From Sphingobacteriaceae bacterium (GTDB taxonomy: Bacteria; Bacteroidota; Bacteroidia; B-17B0; Aurantibacillaceae): a DNA stretch of 64,000 bases. The notes beneath the pieces were generated by a model. The model did no database searches. It was given only the letters and a program-made list of their open reading frames with translations, and was not told where the DNA came from. A program made the position numbers and the translations under genes. Numbering within the stretch: position 1 is the stretch's first letter; every line of letters starts with the position of its first letter. Of the stretch, positions 8,550 through 16,757 are shown one piece after another. The stretch spans positions 62,001 to 126,000 of the forward strand of contig JADJLA010000005.1 of NCBI GenBank assembly GCA_016705695.1, written 5' to 3'.

Positions 8550-11147
8550 TTGGACACGCCCGAACATATCCAGCAATTACCTAAACCCAAACGGAATTTT
8601 TTAGGAAGATTTTTCCGTTTTATTTTTTGGATTGCATTCATTCTTGTTGTGTTAGTGATCACGGCAATTTCCTTGGTTTACATTTACGAAGATGATGTAA
8701 AAGCGATCATCATCAAAGAACTCAATAAAAATTTAAATGCGGAGATAAAATTAGACCCAAAGGACATTGACCTTACCATTGTAAAAACGTTTCCCGATTG
8801 TGCCTTAGAGTTCAAAAACATCGCCTGCATGGAAGCTATTAAAAGCGAGAAACGCGATACGTTAGTGTTTGCCAAAAGTCTCCAACTCAAATTTGATCTC
8901 AAAGATCTGTGGAATAAAAAATACGACATTAAAAAGATAAAAATGACTGATGCTTTTTGTCGTTTAAAAGTGAACAGCAAAGGAAAACCAAATTATATTG
9001 TTTGGAAGGACCCTTCGACAAGCTCAGGACTCGATACAATAAGTTCGAACGATAGTTTAAAATTCAATCTCGAGCAAATTGAATTTGTAAATGTTGACAT
9101 GAGCTATATTGATCTGGAATATAAAGTGAGAACGCAATTCAACATGAAGCATGTAGATCTTTCAGGAAATTTTAGCGATACAGATTATGAATTGAAAGGT
9201 GAGGGCGATCTTTATCTAAGTAAAGTGAGCGTGAACAAAACGGAGTATATTAAGAACAAAAGTGTAAAGTACAAAGCTGCATTACAAGTTAGCAAGGATC
9301 TTTATAAAATTAAAACCTGTGATGTTCACTTGAACAAAATGCATATTGAAACTAATGGAATGATGGTTTATGGAGATAGCTTGAGTGAATTAGACCTCGC
9401 TTTTAAGGGAATGAATTTGGATATACAATCTGTACTGTCGTTATTGCCCGAATCACAAAAAGACCGTATCCGTGATTATAAAAGTGAAGGAAACTTTTAT
9501 GTGAACGGGAACATGAAGTACAAAAAGGACTTTAGTGTAAATGTGGATTTTGGCGTGAGTAATACAACTGTAGTTTATCAGCCTAAAGATGCCAAGCTAA
9601 CTAATTTAAATGCAAAGGGAAAATTTGTTAGCACAAAGGACCAAACTTTATTAGAACTAAAAAATGTTTCGGGCGACTTGATCAGCGACCATTTTTACGG
9701 GGATATGGCCCTTACTAACTTTAATGATCCTTATCTGGATCTGAAAGTTGGAGGAACACTGGACCTTGAGAACTTTACAAAATTTTGGCCTATCGATACA
9801 CTATCGAAACTAAAAGGGAAAATAACATTTAATGGTTTGGTAAAAAGTAAAGTGGAAGAGTTGAAAAGAAATGTGCTTTCCGAAAATGCTTCTTTAGAGT
9901 TACAAGCATCTCTTAAGGACCTAGTGATTCAATTTAAAAAACAAAAAGACAGCACAAATATCTATTCTTGCGAAGTAAAAGCTTTAGATCGTTTGGTAGA
10001 AGTAAAAGATCTTTCCATTAAAAAGGGAAATTCGGACCTTAAGATCAATGGAAAAGTGGAAGGAGCTTTTAATTATATTTTAGATGACAAGAATCCATTG
10101 AAAATACATGGTGATCTAAAAAGTGAACGAATAGTTGTTGAGGATTTTATTTATGATGAAGTTAGCGCCACTAAAAAAAGCGAGGTAGATGTGCCCGATA
10201 ATATAAATTTTATTTTGGATGCAAGTATTGATGCCTTGAGTTTTGGAAAATTCAATGCTGCCAAACTACAAGGTAACATCGAATTAAAAAACAAGAAGAT
10301 CATGGCCGAGAGCCTTAATTTAAACACCATGGACGGAAATGCTACCATTGATGCCTTGCTTGATCTTAACGGAAAGAATTTAGAAGTATCGATGCATGGA
10401 GAAATGGCGAAGATCAATGTGTCTAAACTATTCACGCAACTAAATAATTTTGATCAAGAAACCTTAAAGGATAATAATGTAGGCGGTTTATTAAGTGCTA
10501 GCATTGACTTTAGCGGCACATGGGATAAATTTTTGGAGCCTGATCTTAATTCGATGAAAGCCACATCAGATCTGCAAATAGAGCAAGGAAGACTGGTTGA
10601 TTTTAAACCACTCGAGAGCTTGGCTAAATTTGTGGACATTAATGATCTGAAGAGTATAAAATTCTCTTCACTGCAAAGTCGGGTGGAGATAAGCAAAAGT
10701 ATTATTACAATTCCTAAAACCGCTATTAAAAATTCAGCCTTGAATATTGATTTCTGGGGAACGCATAGCTTTAATAACGATATTGATTATCACATTCAAT
10801 TATTGATAAACGATTATTTAAGTAAAAAGAGAAAACCAAATGCAGATGATGAATTTGGTTTGTTGGAGAATGATCCCGAGAATCGCCGAAGCGCATTTAT
10901 TTTAATGACAGGAACAGTAGACAAGCCTGTTATTAAATACGATCGTAAAGGCATGAAACAAAAGATCAAAGAAGACATTAAAAATGAAAAACAAAATTTA
11001 AAAGCAATATTGAAGGAAGAATTTGGCATGTTCAAAAAGGATTCTATCAAGGTAAAAACAAATCCAAAGTCAGATCAGCAATTTAAACTCGAAGATCCAA
11101 AGAAGAAAAAAGATCCTGAAAAGGAAGAAGAGGATGATGATTTCTAG
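8550..11147 (+). CDS. AsmA-family inner-membrane-anchored protein
   Basis: Large AsmA-like protein of 865 residues, a family linked to lipid transport and outer-membrane assembly between the membranes. The TTG start is followed by a short basic segment and one membrane anchor (IFWIAFILVVLVITAISLVY), then VKAIIIKELNKNLNAEIKL, typical of the AsmA N-terminus. The body is repetitive beta structure, and the AsmA C-terminal region lies around residues 600-780. The tail is highly acidic (KKKDPEKEEEDDDF). Residues of about 155-160 (PSTSSG) are encoded by a known type of interspersed repeat at 9011-9030. Confidence 0.8.
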   Translation: MDTPEHIQQLPKPKRNFLGRFFRFIFWIAFILVVLVITAISLVYIYEDDVKAIIIKELNKNLNAEIKLDPKDIDLTIVKTFPDCALEFKNIACMEAIKSEKRDTLVFAKSLQLKFDLKDLWNKKYDIKKIKMTDAFCRLKVNSKGKPNYIVWKDPSTSSGLDTISSNDSLKFNLEQIEFVNVDMSYIDLEYKVRTQFNMKHVDLSGNFSDTDYELKGEGDLYLSKVSVNKTEYIKNKSVKYKAALQVSKDLYKIKTCDVHLNKMHIETNGMMVYGDSLSELDLAFKGMNLDIQSVLSLLPESQKDRIRDYKSEGNFYVNGNMKYKKDFSVNVDFGVSNTTVVYQPKDAKLTNLNAKGKFVSTKDQTLLELKNVSGDLISDHFYGDMALTNFNDPYLDLKVGGTLDLENFTKFWPIDTLSKLKGKITFNGLVKSKVEELKRNVLSENASLELQASLKDLVIQFKKQKDSTNIYSCEVKALDRLVEVKDLSIKKGNSDLKINGKVEGAFNYILDDKNPLKIHGDLKSERIVVEDFIYDEVSATKKSEVDVPDNINFILDASIDALSFGKFNAAKLQGNIELKNKKIMAESLNLNTMDGNATIDALLDLNGKNLEVSMHGEMAKINVSKLFTQLNNFDQETLKDNNVGGLLSASIDFSGTWDKFLEPDLNSMKATSDLQIEQGRLVDFKPLESLAKFVDINDLKSIKFSSLQSRVEISKSIITIPKTAIKNSALNIDFWGTHSFNNDIDYHIQLLINDYLSKKRKPNADDEFGLLENDPENRRSAFILMTGTVDKPVIKYDRKGMKQKIKEDIKNEKQNLKAILKEEFGMFKKDSIKVKTNPKSDQQFKLEDPKKKKDPEKEEEDDDF
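9011..9030. repeat. in-frame CTTCGACAAGCTCAGG-type micro-repeat inside the AsmA-like gene
   Basis: CCCTTCGACAAGCTCAGGAC is a repeat I recall as dispersed in many bacterial genomes, commonly between genes. Here it is read in frame as P-S-T-S-S-G-L. It adds a Ser/Thr-rich patch after KDP and leaves the reading frame intact. Confidence 0.65.
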
Positions 11148-11251
11148 CCACTAATTTCACGAATTAGCACTAATCTGTGTGCAAACAGTTTAGTGGAATA
11201 ACAGAACGTTTTCTTTACGTCTTGATTAGTGAAAATTAGTGTAATTCGTGG
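11148..11251. repeat. inverted repeat of CAC[T/G]AATT units
   Basis: The left arm 11148-11175 and right arm 11224-11251 are each 28 nt and match as reverse complements at 23 of 28 positions. Each arm holds CACTAATT or CACGAATT units at a 10-11 nt period. The left arm begins directly after the stop codon of the AsmA-like gene. CACGAATT palindromes are a recurrent intergenic repeat type in Bacteroidota and cyanobacteria, so this is probably a non-autonomous repeat. Confidence 0.7.
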
Positions 11252-11252
11252 C

Positions 11253-11276
11253 AAAAAAAGGCGCAGCTAAACTGCG
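11253..11276 (-). terminator. intrinsic terminator of porT
   Basis: On the minus strand CGCAG-TTTAG-CTGCG is followed by CC and seven T. It lies 5 nt after the porT stop codon. Confidence 0.7.
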
Positions 11277-11280
11277 ATAT

Positions 11281-12057
11281 TTACCCTTCAAACGTAACCG
11301 TAAACGTTACCATTCGCGATCGCACTTTATCCAAACTATTTGTAAAGATGCTATTTTCTTTTTGCAATAAATTTCTTGTACCCTGGTGAAGTTTGAGTTC
11401 AAATCCTAATTTAAAATACATCAAATAAAAATCAACTCCTGCGCCACCACTATAATAATAATCATCGCGTTTTAATTTTACATTATCATCTAATTGGTTA
11501 GCCCCACCACTTTGCACACCGGCTGCTTTTTTTCGTGAAGCTAAGTCGAGCATATAACCACCGCCTCCAATTACATATGCGCTAAAATTTCCTAATCGTT
11601 TGGATTGAACTTTAATTTCAATCGGAAATATCAAGAAGGTAGACTCAACTGTTTTTTCAAAATACTTACTCGAATCGCGAGCGGCATTAGAAAGAAAATA
11701 TTCGATCTTACGAGAAGCAAAACTAATACTTGGAGTAGTTCGCAAACGCATGTATTCAAAAATGCGAAAATCAGTAACTAAACCAATTGCAAAACCGGGC
11801 CCTGGTCTTGTATAAATAGAACGAATGCGATAGCGTGTATCAACATTATTGCTTTTGATAACCGTATCCGGAAAAAGGGAGTTTTTAACTGTATTTAATC
11901 TAAAATCGGTTTGATTATAGGCAATTGTAAAGCCAAAATGCAATTGTTGCTTATAAAAACGAGGCTGATTAACGCTATAACCATCGTTTTGTTGTGCAAA
12001 CAAAGCGTTAATTAATGCAATAAAAACGACTATATATTTATACCAGTTCAGCACCAC
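11281..12057 (-). CDS. porT: type IX secretion protein PorT/SprT, outer-membrane barrel
   Basis: Outer-membrane beta-barrel protein needed for type IX protein secretion in P. gingivalis (PorT) and F. johnsoniae (SprT). The 258-residue length fits. After the export signal (IVVFIALINALFAQ), the pattern LHFGFTIAYNQTDFRL, GPGFAIGLVTDFRIFEYMRLRTTPSISF, STFLIFPIEIKVQSKRL and VDFYLMYFKLGFELKL follows the SprT family as I recall it. The start is one of two adjacent GTG codons. Its likely cargo, proteins with C-terminal sorting domains, is encoded elsewhere in the window (19165, 23125, 31255, 42065). It is divergent from a glycosyltransferase gene. Confidence 0.75.
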   Translation of the reverse strand: MVLNWYKYIVVFIALINALFAQQNDGYSVNQPRFYKQQLHFGFTIAYNQTDFRLNTVKNSLFPDTVIKSNNVDTRYRIRSIYTRPGPGFAIGLVTDFRIFEYMRLRTTPSISFASRKIEYFLSNAARDSSKYFEKTVESTFLIFPIEIKVQSKRLGNFSAYVIGGGGYMLDLASRKKAAGVQSGGANQLDDNVKLKRDDYYYSGGAGVDFYLMYFKLGFELKLHQGTRNLLQKENSIFTNSLDKVRSRMVTFTVTFEG

Positions 12058-12107
12058 GAATATAACGGTTTTCGGGGATTATTATTTTATTCCTCTAGGG
12101 GTTTTTA

Positions 12108-12115
12108 TACATTTG
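12108..12115 (+). promoter_or_regulatory. predicted -7 promoter box (TACATTTG) for the GT39-like gene
   Basis: A TAnnTTTG match 8 nt before the ATG at 12124, implying a very short or absent leader. No TTG is evident at the -33 spacing. Confidence 0.45.
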
Positions 12116-12123
12116 TTTTTCTT

Positions 12124-13581
12124 ATGCAAAGCCACAAATTTAGCACTCATTTGGCCTTCTCTTTATTTACCGCAGCGGTAATGTTGGCCTTGGTTTTGCC
12201 TAACCTTGTGCAACACGGCATGTTCATGGATGGAACCCAATATGCCATTGTAGCAAAAAATTTGGCCGAAGGAAAAGGCAGTTTTTGGTTCCCCTATTTA
12301 AGTTCATCGTGGGAAAAACAAGGGCAAAATTATTTTTTGGAACATCCACCTTTGATCTATTTTTTGCAATCATTTTTCTTTAAGATTTGTAACGGTAGTT
12401 ATTTAAGTGAACGGCTATACTGTTTTTTCGCACTCATCTTAAGTGCTTTTTTAATAAAAGCGATCTGGCAAAGAATTTTTAAAAAGGAAAACAAATATCA
12501 TTTGCTCTATTGGCTTCCGGTTTTATTATGGATCATCGTTCCTTCTGTTTCGTGGTCGTATAAAAATAATATGCAAGAGAATACGGTAAGCGTTTTTGTT
12601 TTGGCATCGGTGTATTTTATGTTGAGGTCAATTTCTAAAGATTCTAATACTTACTTATTCATCATTTTGGCGGGCACTTCAATTTTCCTTGCAAGTTTTT
12701 CAAAAGGACTACCAGGATTATTTCCGCTTAGCTTTTTTATTATAATGCGCTTAGCTTTTAAAAATATAACGTGGAAACAAGTCATTAGTAACACTTTTTT
12801 ATTGGCCCTTATTCCTGCAGTAATTTATTTTTATTTGGTGTATTTTAATGATGATGCACGAAGAAGCTTGAGTTTTTATGTGAATGAAAGATTATTCCAT
12901 AGAATAAGTAATGATCCTGAGGTAGAAAGTCGCTTTACGGTATTGTTTTGGTTGTTCAGCGATCTTCTTGTACCTATGGTAATACTTTTACCTTTTATGG
13001 GATTTAATATGATGAGAAATAAAAAGTCAATGCTTTCCTTACAAGATCCGATCTTAAAAAAACACATACTCTTGTTTGCAGGTATTGGTTTAGCGGGCGT
13101 TATTCCTCTTTGTTTAACACACGTTCAGCGTGCTGTGTATTTTGTTCCGGCATTGCCATTTTTTGCAATAATGTTAAGCGTACTTTTTTTGGATGAGATA
13201 TTTAAGTTGCAGAACAATGTGACATTGAGCCCAAAAGCATTTAAAACCGTTTTTACGGTTGGCAGTGTTGGAGTGATAGCTGTATTGATATATACCATTA
13301 TAGTTTTTGGAAAAGATGGAAGAGATGAAGAAGTAATTTCTGACGCAAGAAAAATAGCTGTAGTAACAGGAAAGAACAAGAACATTTATGCACTATCGGG
13401 AATTTACGAAGAGTGGGGATTTCAGTTTTACTTGTTGCGCTACAATAATATTACCCTTGAGCCGGGAGCAAAACAACAAGAGTATATTTTATTGAACAAG
13501 GAAGAAAAATTTGCTGACGCTACCTATAAAGATCTGAACTTGGATCTTACCAAATACAAACTACTTAAAAAGATCAATTAA
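12124..13581 (+). CDS. GT39/ArnT-like integral-membrane glycosyltransferase
   Basis: Polytopic membrane protein of 485 residues resembling the dolichyl-phosphate-mannose (GT39/ArnT) transferases. These take sugars from polyprenyl-phosphate carriers and modify lipid A or proteins on the outer face of the inner membrane. The N-terminal helix is followed by MDGTQYAIVAKNLAEG, the usual position of the catalytic acidic residue, and by FLEHPPLIYFLQS, the conserved HPPL motif. About ten more hydrophobic helices follow, then a short soluble C-terminal domain of about 90 residues. Its 3' end overlaps the convergent GH16 gene by 8 bp. Acceptor and donor cannot be read from sequence. Confidence 0.8.
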   Translation: MQSHKFSTHLAFSLFTAAVMLALVLPNLVQHGMFMDGTQYAIVAKNLAEGKGSFWFPYLSSSWEKQGQNYFLEHPPLIYFLQSFFFKICNGSYLSERLYCFFALILSAFLIKAIWQRIFKKENKYHLLYWLPVLLWIIVPSVSWSYKNNMQENTVSVFVLASVYFMLRSISKDSNTYLFIILAGTSIFLASFSKGLPGLFPLSFFIIMRLAFKNITWKQVISNTFLLALIPAVIYFYLVYFNDDARRSLSFYVNERLFHRISNDPEVESRFTVLFWLFSDLLVPMVILLPFMGFNMMRNKKSMLSLQDPILKKHILLFAGIGLAGVIPLCLTHVQRAVYFVPALPFFAIMLSVLFLDEIFKLQNNVTLSPKAFKTVFTVGSVGVIAVLIYTIIVFGKDGRDEEVISDARKIAVVTGKNKNIYALSGIYEEWGFQFYLLRYNNITLEPGAKQQEYILLNKEEKFADATYKDLNLDLTKYKLLKKIN

Positions 13582-14812
13582 CGTTGATATCGTAATTGGC
13601 TTCTTTGCCAAAAGCTTTTATAGTGAGTTTTAAAACCGATCCTTGATACGGAAGAAGATCAAAGTTTGTGATACCATATTTTAGTGTACTTCCAGAAATT
13701 ATTTTTCCTGAATCATCTTTTAGTATAACAGTGCCGTCTTTCGGAATGTTTTTCCCAAGAACAGTGAATTGATATTTACTTCCGCTTTGCGGCATAAGCG
13801 ATACAAAAAAACCTTCGTTCTCATGAAGATCTTTATTTCCATAATGCATTTTTGATCTTGAGATAAGTGATGAACTGGCAATTTCTTCAGCTCCTACAAC
13901 AGGCTCTTTAATGATAGAAGAACTTTTGACTGTTCGTTTGGCGATAGAACTATTTCTATCCCACACACGAATATAATCGATCTCAAAATTCACAGTGTCT
14001 TTAAAATCTTTTCGTGGTCCCGGAGAATACGCACCTCCATCACTTGATACCGCAATATTCGCAACCAATTTTTTCGGATGCTTCATATCTACATATGTAA
14101 TGGCAATACACTCTCCATTCAAATAATATTTTAAATAATTAGCGGTCCATTCACCGGCAATCACATTATATCCTTCGGTAAGCGAGCCTTCAAATTTTAC
14201 CCAATCACCCCAAACTTTTTTTCCGAATAATGTTTTTTTGTAGTTATCCGCTTTTTTCTGGCAATGTCTTCCTACGTGGATCTTATCCGGTTTTTCGGTT
14301 TTTAATTCCATCCAATCTATCTCTTCGTTTGGAGTTGCGCCGTATAACCAAAACGCAGGCCAAAATCCTTTTTCTTTTGGGATCTTGAATTTGATCTCGA
14401 AATAACCGTATTGAAAATCTTTGTGCGATTGGATCATTCCGGCCGAGTAGGTAAATTTTCTTTTGTTAAACCCATCAAAGCTTTTCCCGTCTTTTATCGA
14501 GTCATTATCGCCCATCCAATCCACGTAACGTTCGTGGATGTCTTGAGGTTTTGCAGTTAATAAGAGTTTACCATCTTTTAAAAAATGATTTTTGTATTTT
14601 GTGTAGTACTGTTGTTCTTTATTACTAGCAATCGAGCGTGCCCATCCAAACCAATCGCTCCAATAATTAGTGTTTAATTTATCATCGCTAAATTCATCAC
14701 CTCCTTGGTAATACCAGGTAATCAGCGAATCTTTATTAAATTGCCATTGGATCTGCGCATTACATGCAGTGATGAAAATAAAAAGTAATAATGTATACTT
14801 AAGTTTAATCAT
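13574..14812 (-). CDS. glycoside hydrolase family 16 lipoprotein
   Basis: Endo-beta-glucanase or galactanase-type hydrolase (laminarinase/agarase class), 412 residues. The signal ends FIFITACNAQ, so it is probably a lipoprotein with Cys17. The GH16 catalytic motif is EIDWME, with likely nucleophile Glu164, helper Asp166 and acid/base Glu169. It sits on the usual strand after GYFEIKFKIP and FWPAFWLYG. Residues of about 300-412 form a separate C-terminal domain that I do not recognise. The start codon overlaps the end of lepA by 8 bp, so translation may be coupled although the functions are unrelated. Confidence 0.88.
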   Translation of the reverse strand: MIKLKYTLLLFIFITACNAQIQWQFNKDSLITWYYQGGDEFSDDKLNTNYWSDWFGWARSIASNKEQQYYTKYKNHFLKDGKLLLTAKPQDIHERYVDWMGDNDSIKDGKSFDGFNKRKFTYSAGMIQSHKDFQYGYFEIKFKIPKEKGFWPAFWLYGATPNEEIDWMELKTEKPDKIHVGRHCQKKADNYKKTLFGKKVWGDWVKFEGSLTEGYNVIAGEWTANYLKYYLNGECIAITYVDMKHPKKLVANIAVSSDGGAYSPGPRKDFKDTVNFEIDYIRVWDRNSSIAKRTVKSSSIIKEPVVGAEEIASSSLISRSKMHYGNKDLHENEGFFVSLMPQSGSKYQFTVLGKNIPKDGTVILKDDSGKIISGSTLKYGITNFDLLPYQGSVLKLTIKAFGKEANYDINVN

Positions 14813-16595
14813 TCAGCTTTAACACAGCCATAAACGCGCTCTGAGGGATCTCCACATTACCAACTTGCTTCATACGTTTTTTACCGGCTTTTTGTTTTTC
14901 AAGTAATTTACGTTTACGTGAGATATCACCGCCGTAACATTTTGCGGTTACATCTTTACGTATAGCGCTGATGGTTTCACGAGCAATAATTTTTGCACCA
15001 ATAGCAGCTTGAATAGGAATTTCGAACTGTTGTTTTGGAATTAATTCTTTTAATTTTTCGCAGATCTTTTTCCCGAACAAATACGAATTGCTTCTGTGTA
15101 TCAAACACGATAAAGCATCAACAGGTTCGCTCTTTAAAAGAATATCTAACTTTACAAGGTCAGAATCGCGCATGCCTATTGGATGATAGTCAAACGAGGC
15201 ATAACCTTTTGAAATTGATTTTAAACGATCGAAAAAATCAAATACAACTTCTCCTAACGGCATTTCAAATATCAACTCAACTCTATCGGCCGTTAAATAA
15301 TTTTGTGTAACAATTTGTCCGCGCTTTTCAATACACAAATTCATTACCGGACCAATAAAATCTGATTTAGTAATGATGTTTGCTTTAATATAAGGCTCTT
15401 CGATTCTATCTATTCTTCCAGGATCAGGAAGATCACTCGGATTATTTACAGTTACTACATCTCCATTAGTTTGATAGGCGATATACGATACGTTTGGAAC
15501 AGTTGTAATAACGGTCATGTTAAATTCGCGCTCTAAGCGTTCTTGCACAATTTCCATATGCAACATTCCTAAAAAGCCACAACGAAATCCAAAACCTAAA
15601 GCTAACGATGATTCAGGTTCCCAAGTTAACGAGGCATCATTAAGTTGTAATTTTTCCATGCTGTAACGCAGCTCTTCAAAATCTTCTGTATCTACCGGAT
15701 AAATTCCGGCGAATACCATTGGCTTCACTTCTTCAAAACCATGAATGCCTTCTGCACAAGGACGATCAAAATGAGTTATGGTATCTCCAACCTTTACTTC
15801 TTTGGCACTTTTAATTCCCGAAATAATATAACCTACATCACCTGTACTTAATTCTTCACGAGGCTCTGGTTTTAATCTTAACACACCAACTTCATCGGCA
15901 TTGTAAAACGCTCCTGTATTTACGAATTTTACTTTTTCGCCTTTTTTAATGGTACCGTTTGTAATTTTAAAATAAGCAATAATTCCTCTGAACGAATTGA
16001 ACACGCTATCAAATATCAATGCTTGCAATGGCGCTTTTGGATCGCCAACGGGAGCTTTAATGCGGTCAATAATAGCAGCTAAAATATCTTCAATGCCCAT
16101 TCCTGTTTTTCCGCTGGCAGGAATAATTTCATCTCTCTCACAACCTATCAAGTCAATGATCTGATCTTTCACTAACTCAGGCTCTGCACTCGGCAGATCC
16201 ATTTTATTTAAAATAGGAATAATAGTTAGATCATGTTCTAGGGCTAAATATAAATTCGAAATAGTTTGTGCTTGAATTCCTTGCGCTGCATCAACAATTA
16301 ATAAAGCACCTTCACATGCCGCAATAGAACGCGACACTTCATAACTAAAATCAACGTGGCCCGGTGTATCAATTAAATTTAAAACAAACTTTTCGCCTTT
16401 GTATTGGTAGTCCATTTGTATGGCGTGACTTTTAATTGTAATGCCACGTTCTTTTTCAAGATCCATATCATCTAAAACTTGCGCTTGCATTTCGCGACTA
16501 CTAATAGTTTTTGTAAACTCAAGCAAGCGATCGGCAAGTGTGCTTTTTCCGTGATCGATATGGGCAATGATACAAAAGTTCCGAATGTTCTTCAT
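14805..16595 (-). CDS. lepA: elongation factor 4 (LepA) GTPase
   Basis: Ribosome-associated translational GTPase thought to act on stalled or mis-translocated ribosomes. The 596-residue length is standard. The G1 box AHIDHGKST, switch region ERGITIKSHAIQM, G3 box DTPGHVDF and G4 box NKMD are visible. These are followed by the EF-G-like domains and the LepA-specific C-terminus (GDISRKRKLLEKQKAGKKRMK). The ATG start follows a 27-nt gap after a -7 box. Confidence 0.97.
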   Translation of the reverse strand: MKNIRNFCIIAHIDHGKSTLADRLLEFTKTISSREMQAQVLDDMDLEKERGITIKSHAIQMDYQYKGEKFVLNLIDTPGHVDFSYEVSRSIAACEGALLIVDAAQGIQAQTISNLYLALEHDLTIIPILNKMDLPSAEPELVKDQIIDLIGCERDEIIPASGKTGMGIEDILAAIIDRIKAPVGDPKAPLQALIFDSVFNSFRGIIAYFKITNGTIKKGEKVKFVNTGAFYNADEVGVLRLKPEPREELSTGDVGYIISGIKSAKEVKVGDTITHFDRPCAEGIHGFEEVKPMVFAGIYPVDTEDFEELRYSMEKLQLNDASLTWEPESSLALGFGFRCGFLGMLHMEIVQERLEREFNMTVITTVPNVSYIAYQTNGDVVTVNNPSDLPDPGRIDRIEEPYIKANIITKSDFIGPVMNLCIEKRGQIVTQNYLTADRVELIFEMPLGEVVFDFFDRLKSISKGYASFDYHPIGMRDSDLVKLDILLKSEPVDALSCLIHRSNSYLFGKKICEKLKELIPKQQFEIPIQAAIGAKIIARETISAIRKDVTAKCYGGDISRKRKLLEKQKAGKKRMKQVGNVEIPQSAFMAVLKLND

Positions 16596-16622
16596 CTCTT
16601 TAAAAAACTCAAATTAAGGCTA

Positions 16623-16630
16623 CAAAAATA
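16623..16630 (-). promoter_or_regulatory. predicted -7 promoter box (TATTTTTG) for lepA
   Basis: A TAnnTTTG match followed by TAGC, giving a leader of about 20 nt to the ATG at 16595. The ferredoxin-reductase gene has the same TATTTTTG with CAGC at 23043. Confidence 0.4.
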
Positions 16631-16686
16631 GTAAAATAAAGGGGGTTTTTGAAGGAAAAATAGGCGTAAAACCCATATAATACGTA

Positions 16687-16747
16687 AGAGGCAGGAACCG
16701 CAAAGAGTCCTTTGTGAAAGCGAAGCGCTTTTGCGGTTTCTGCCTCT
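16687..16747. repeat. 61-nt palindromic element folding as a three-way junction
   Basis: The ends AGAGGCAGGAACCGC and GCGGTTTCTGCCTCT form a 15-bp stem with one G-U pair. Inside are two hairpins: CAAAG-AGTC-CTTTG (16701-16714) and AAAGCG-AAG-CGCTTT (16717-16731). There is no T-tract after the stem in either direction, so it is not an ordinary terminator. It fills the gap between the kdnB stop and the lepA promoter and looks like a dispersed repeat or structured RNA 3' end. Confidence 0.75.
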
Positions 16748-16757
16748 AAAAAAACGA

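Noticed and set aside
16687..16747. Palindrome considered as an intrinsic terminator
   Set aside because: Neither strand has a T-tract after the stem; the T-run lies before it on the minus strand.
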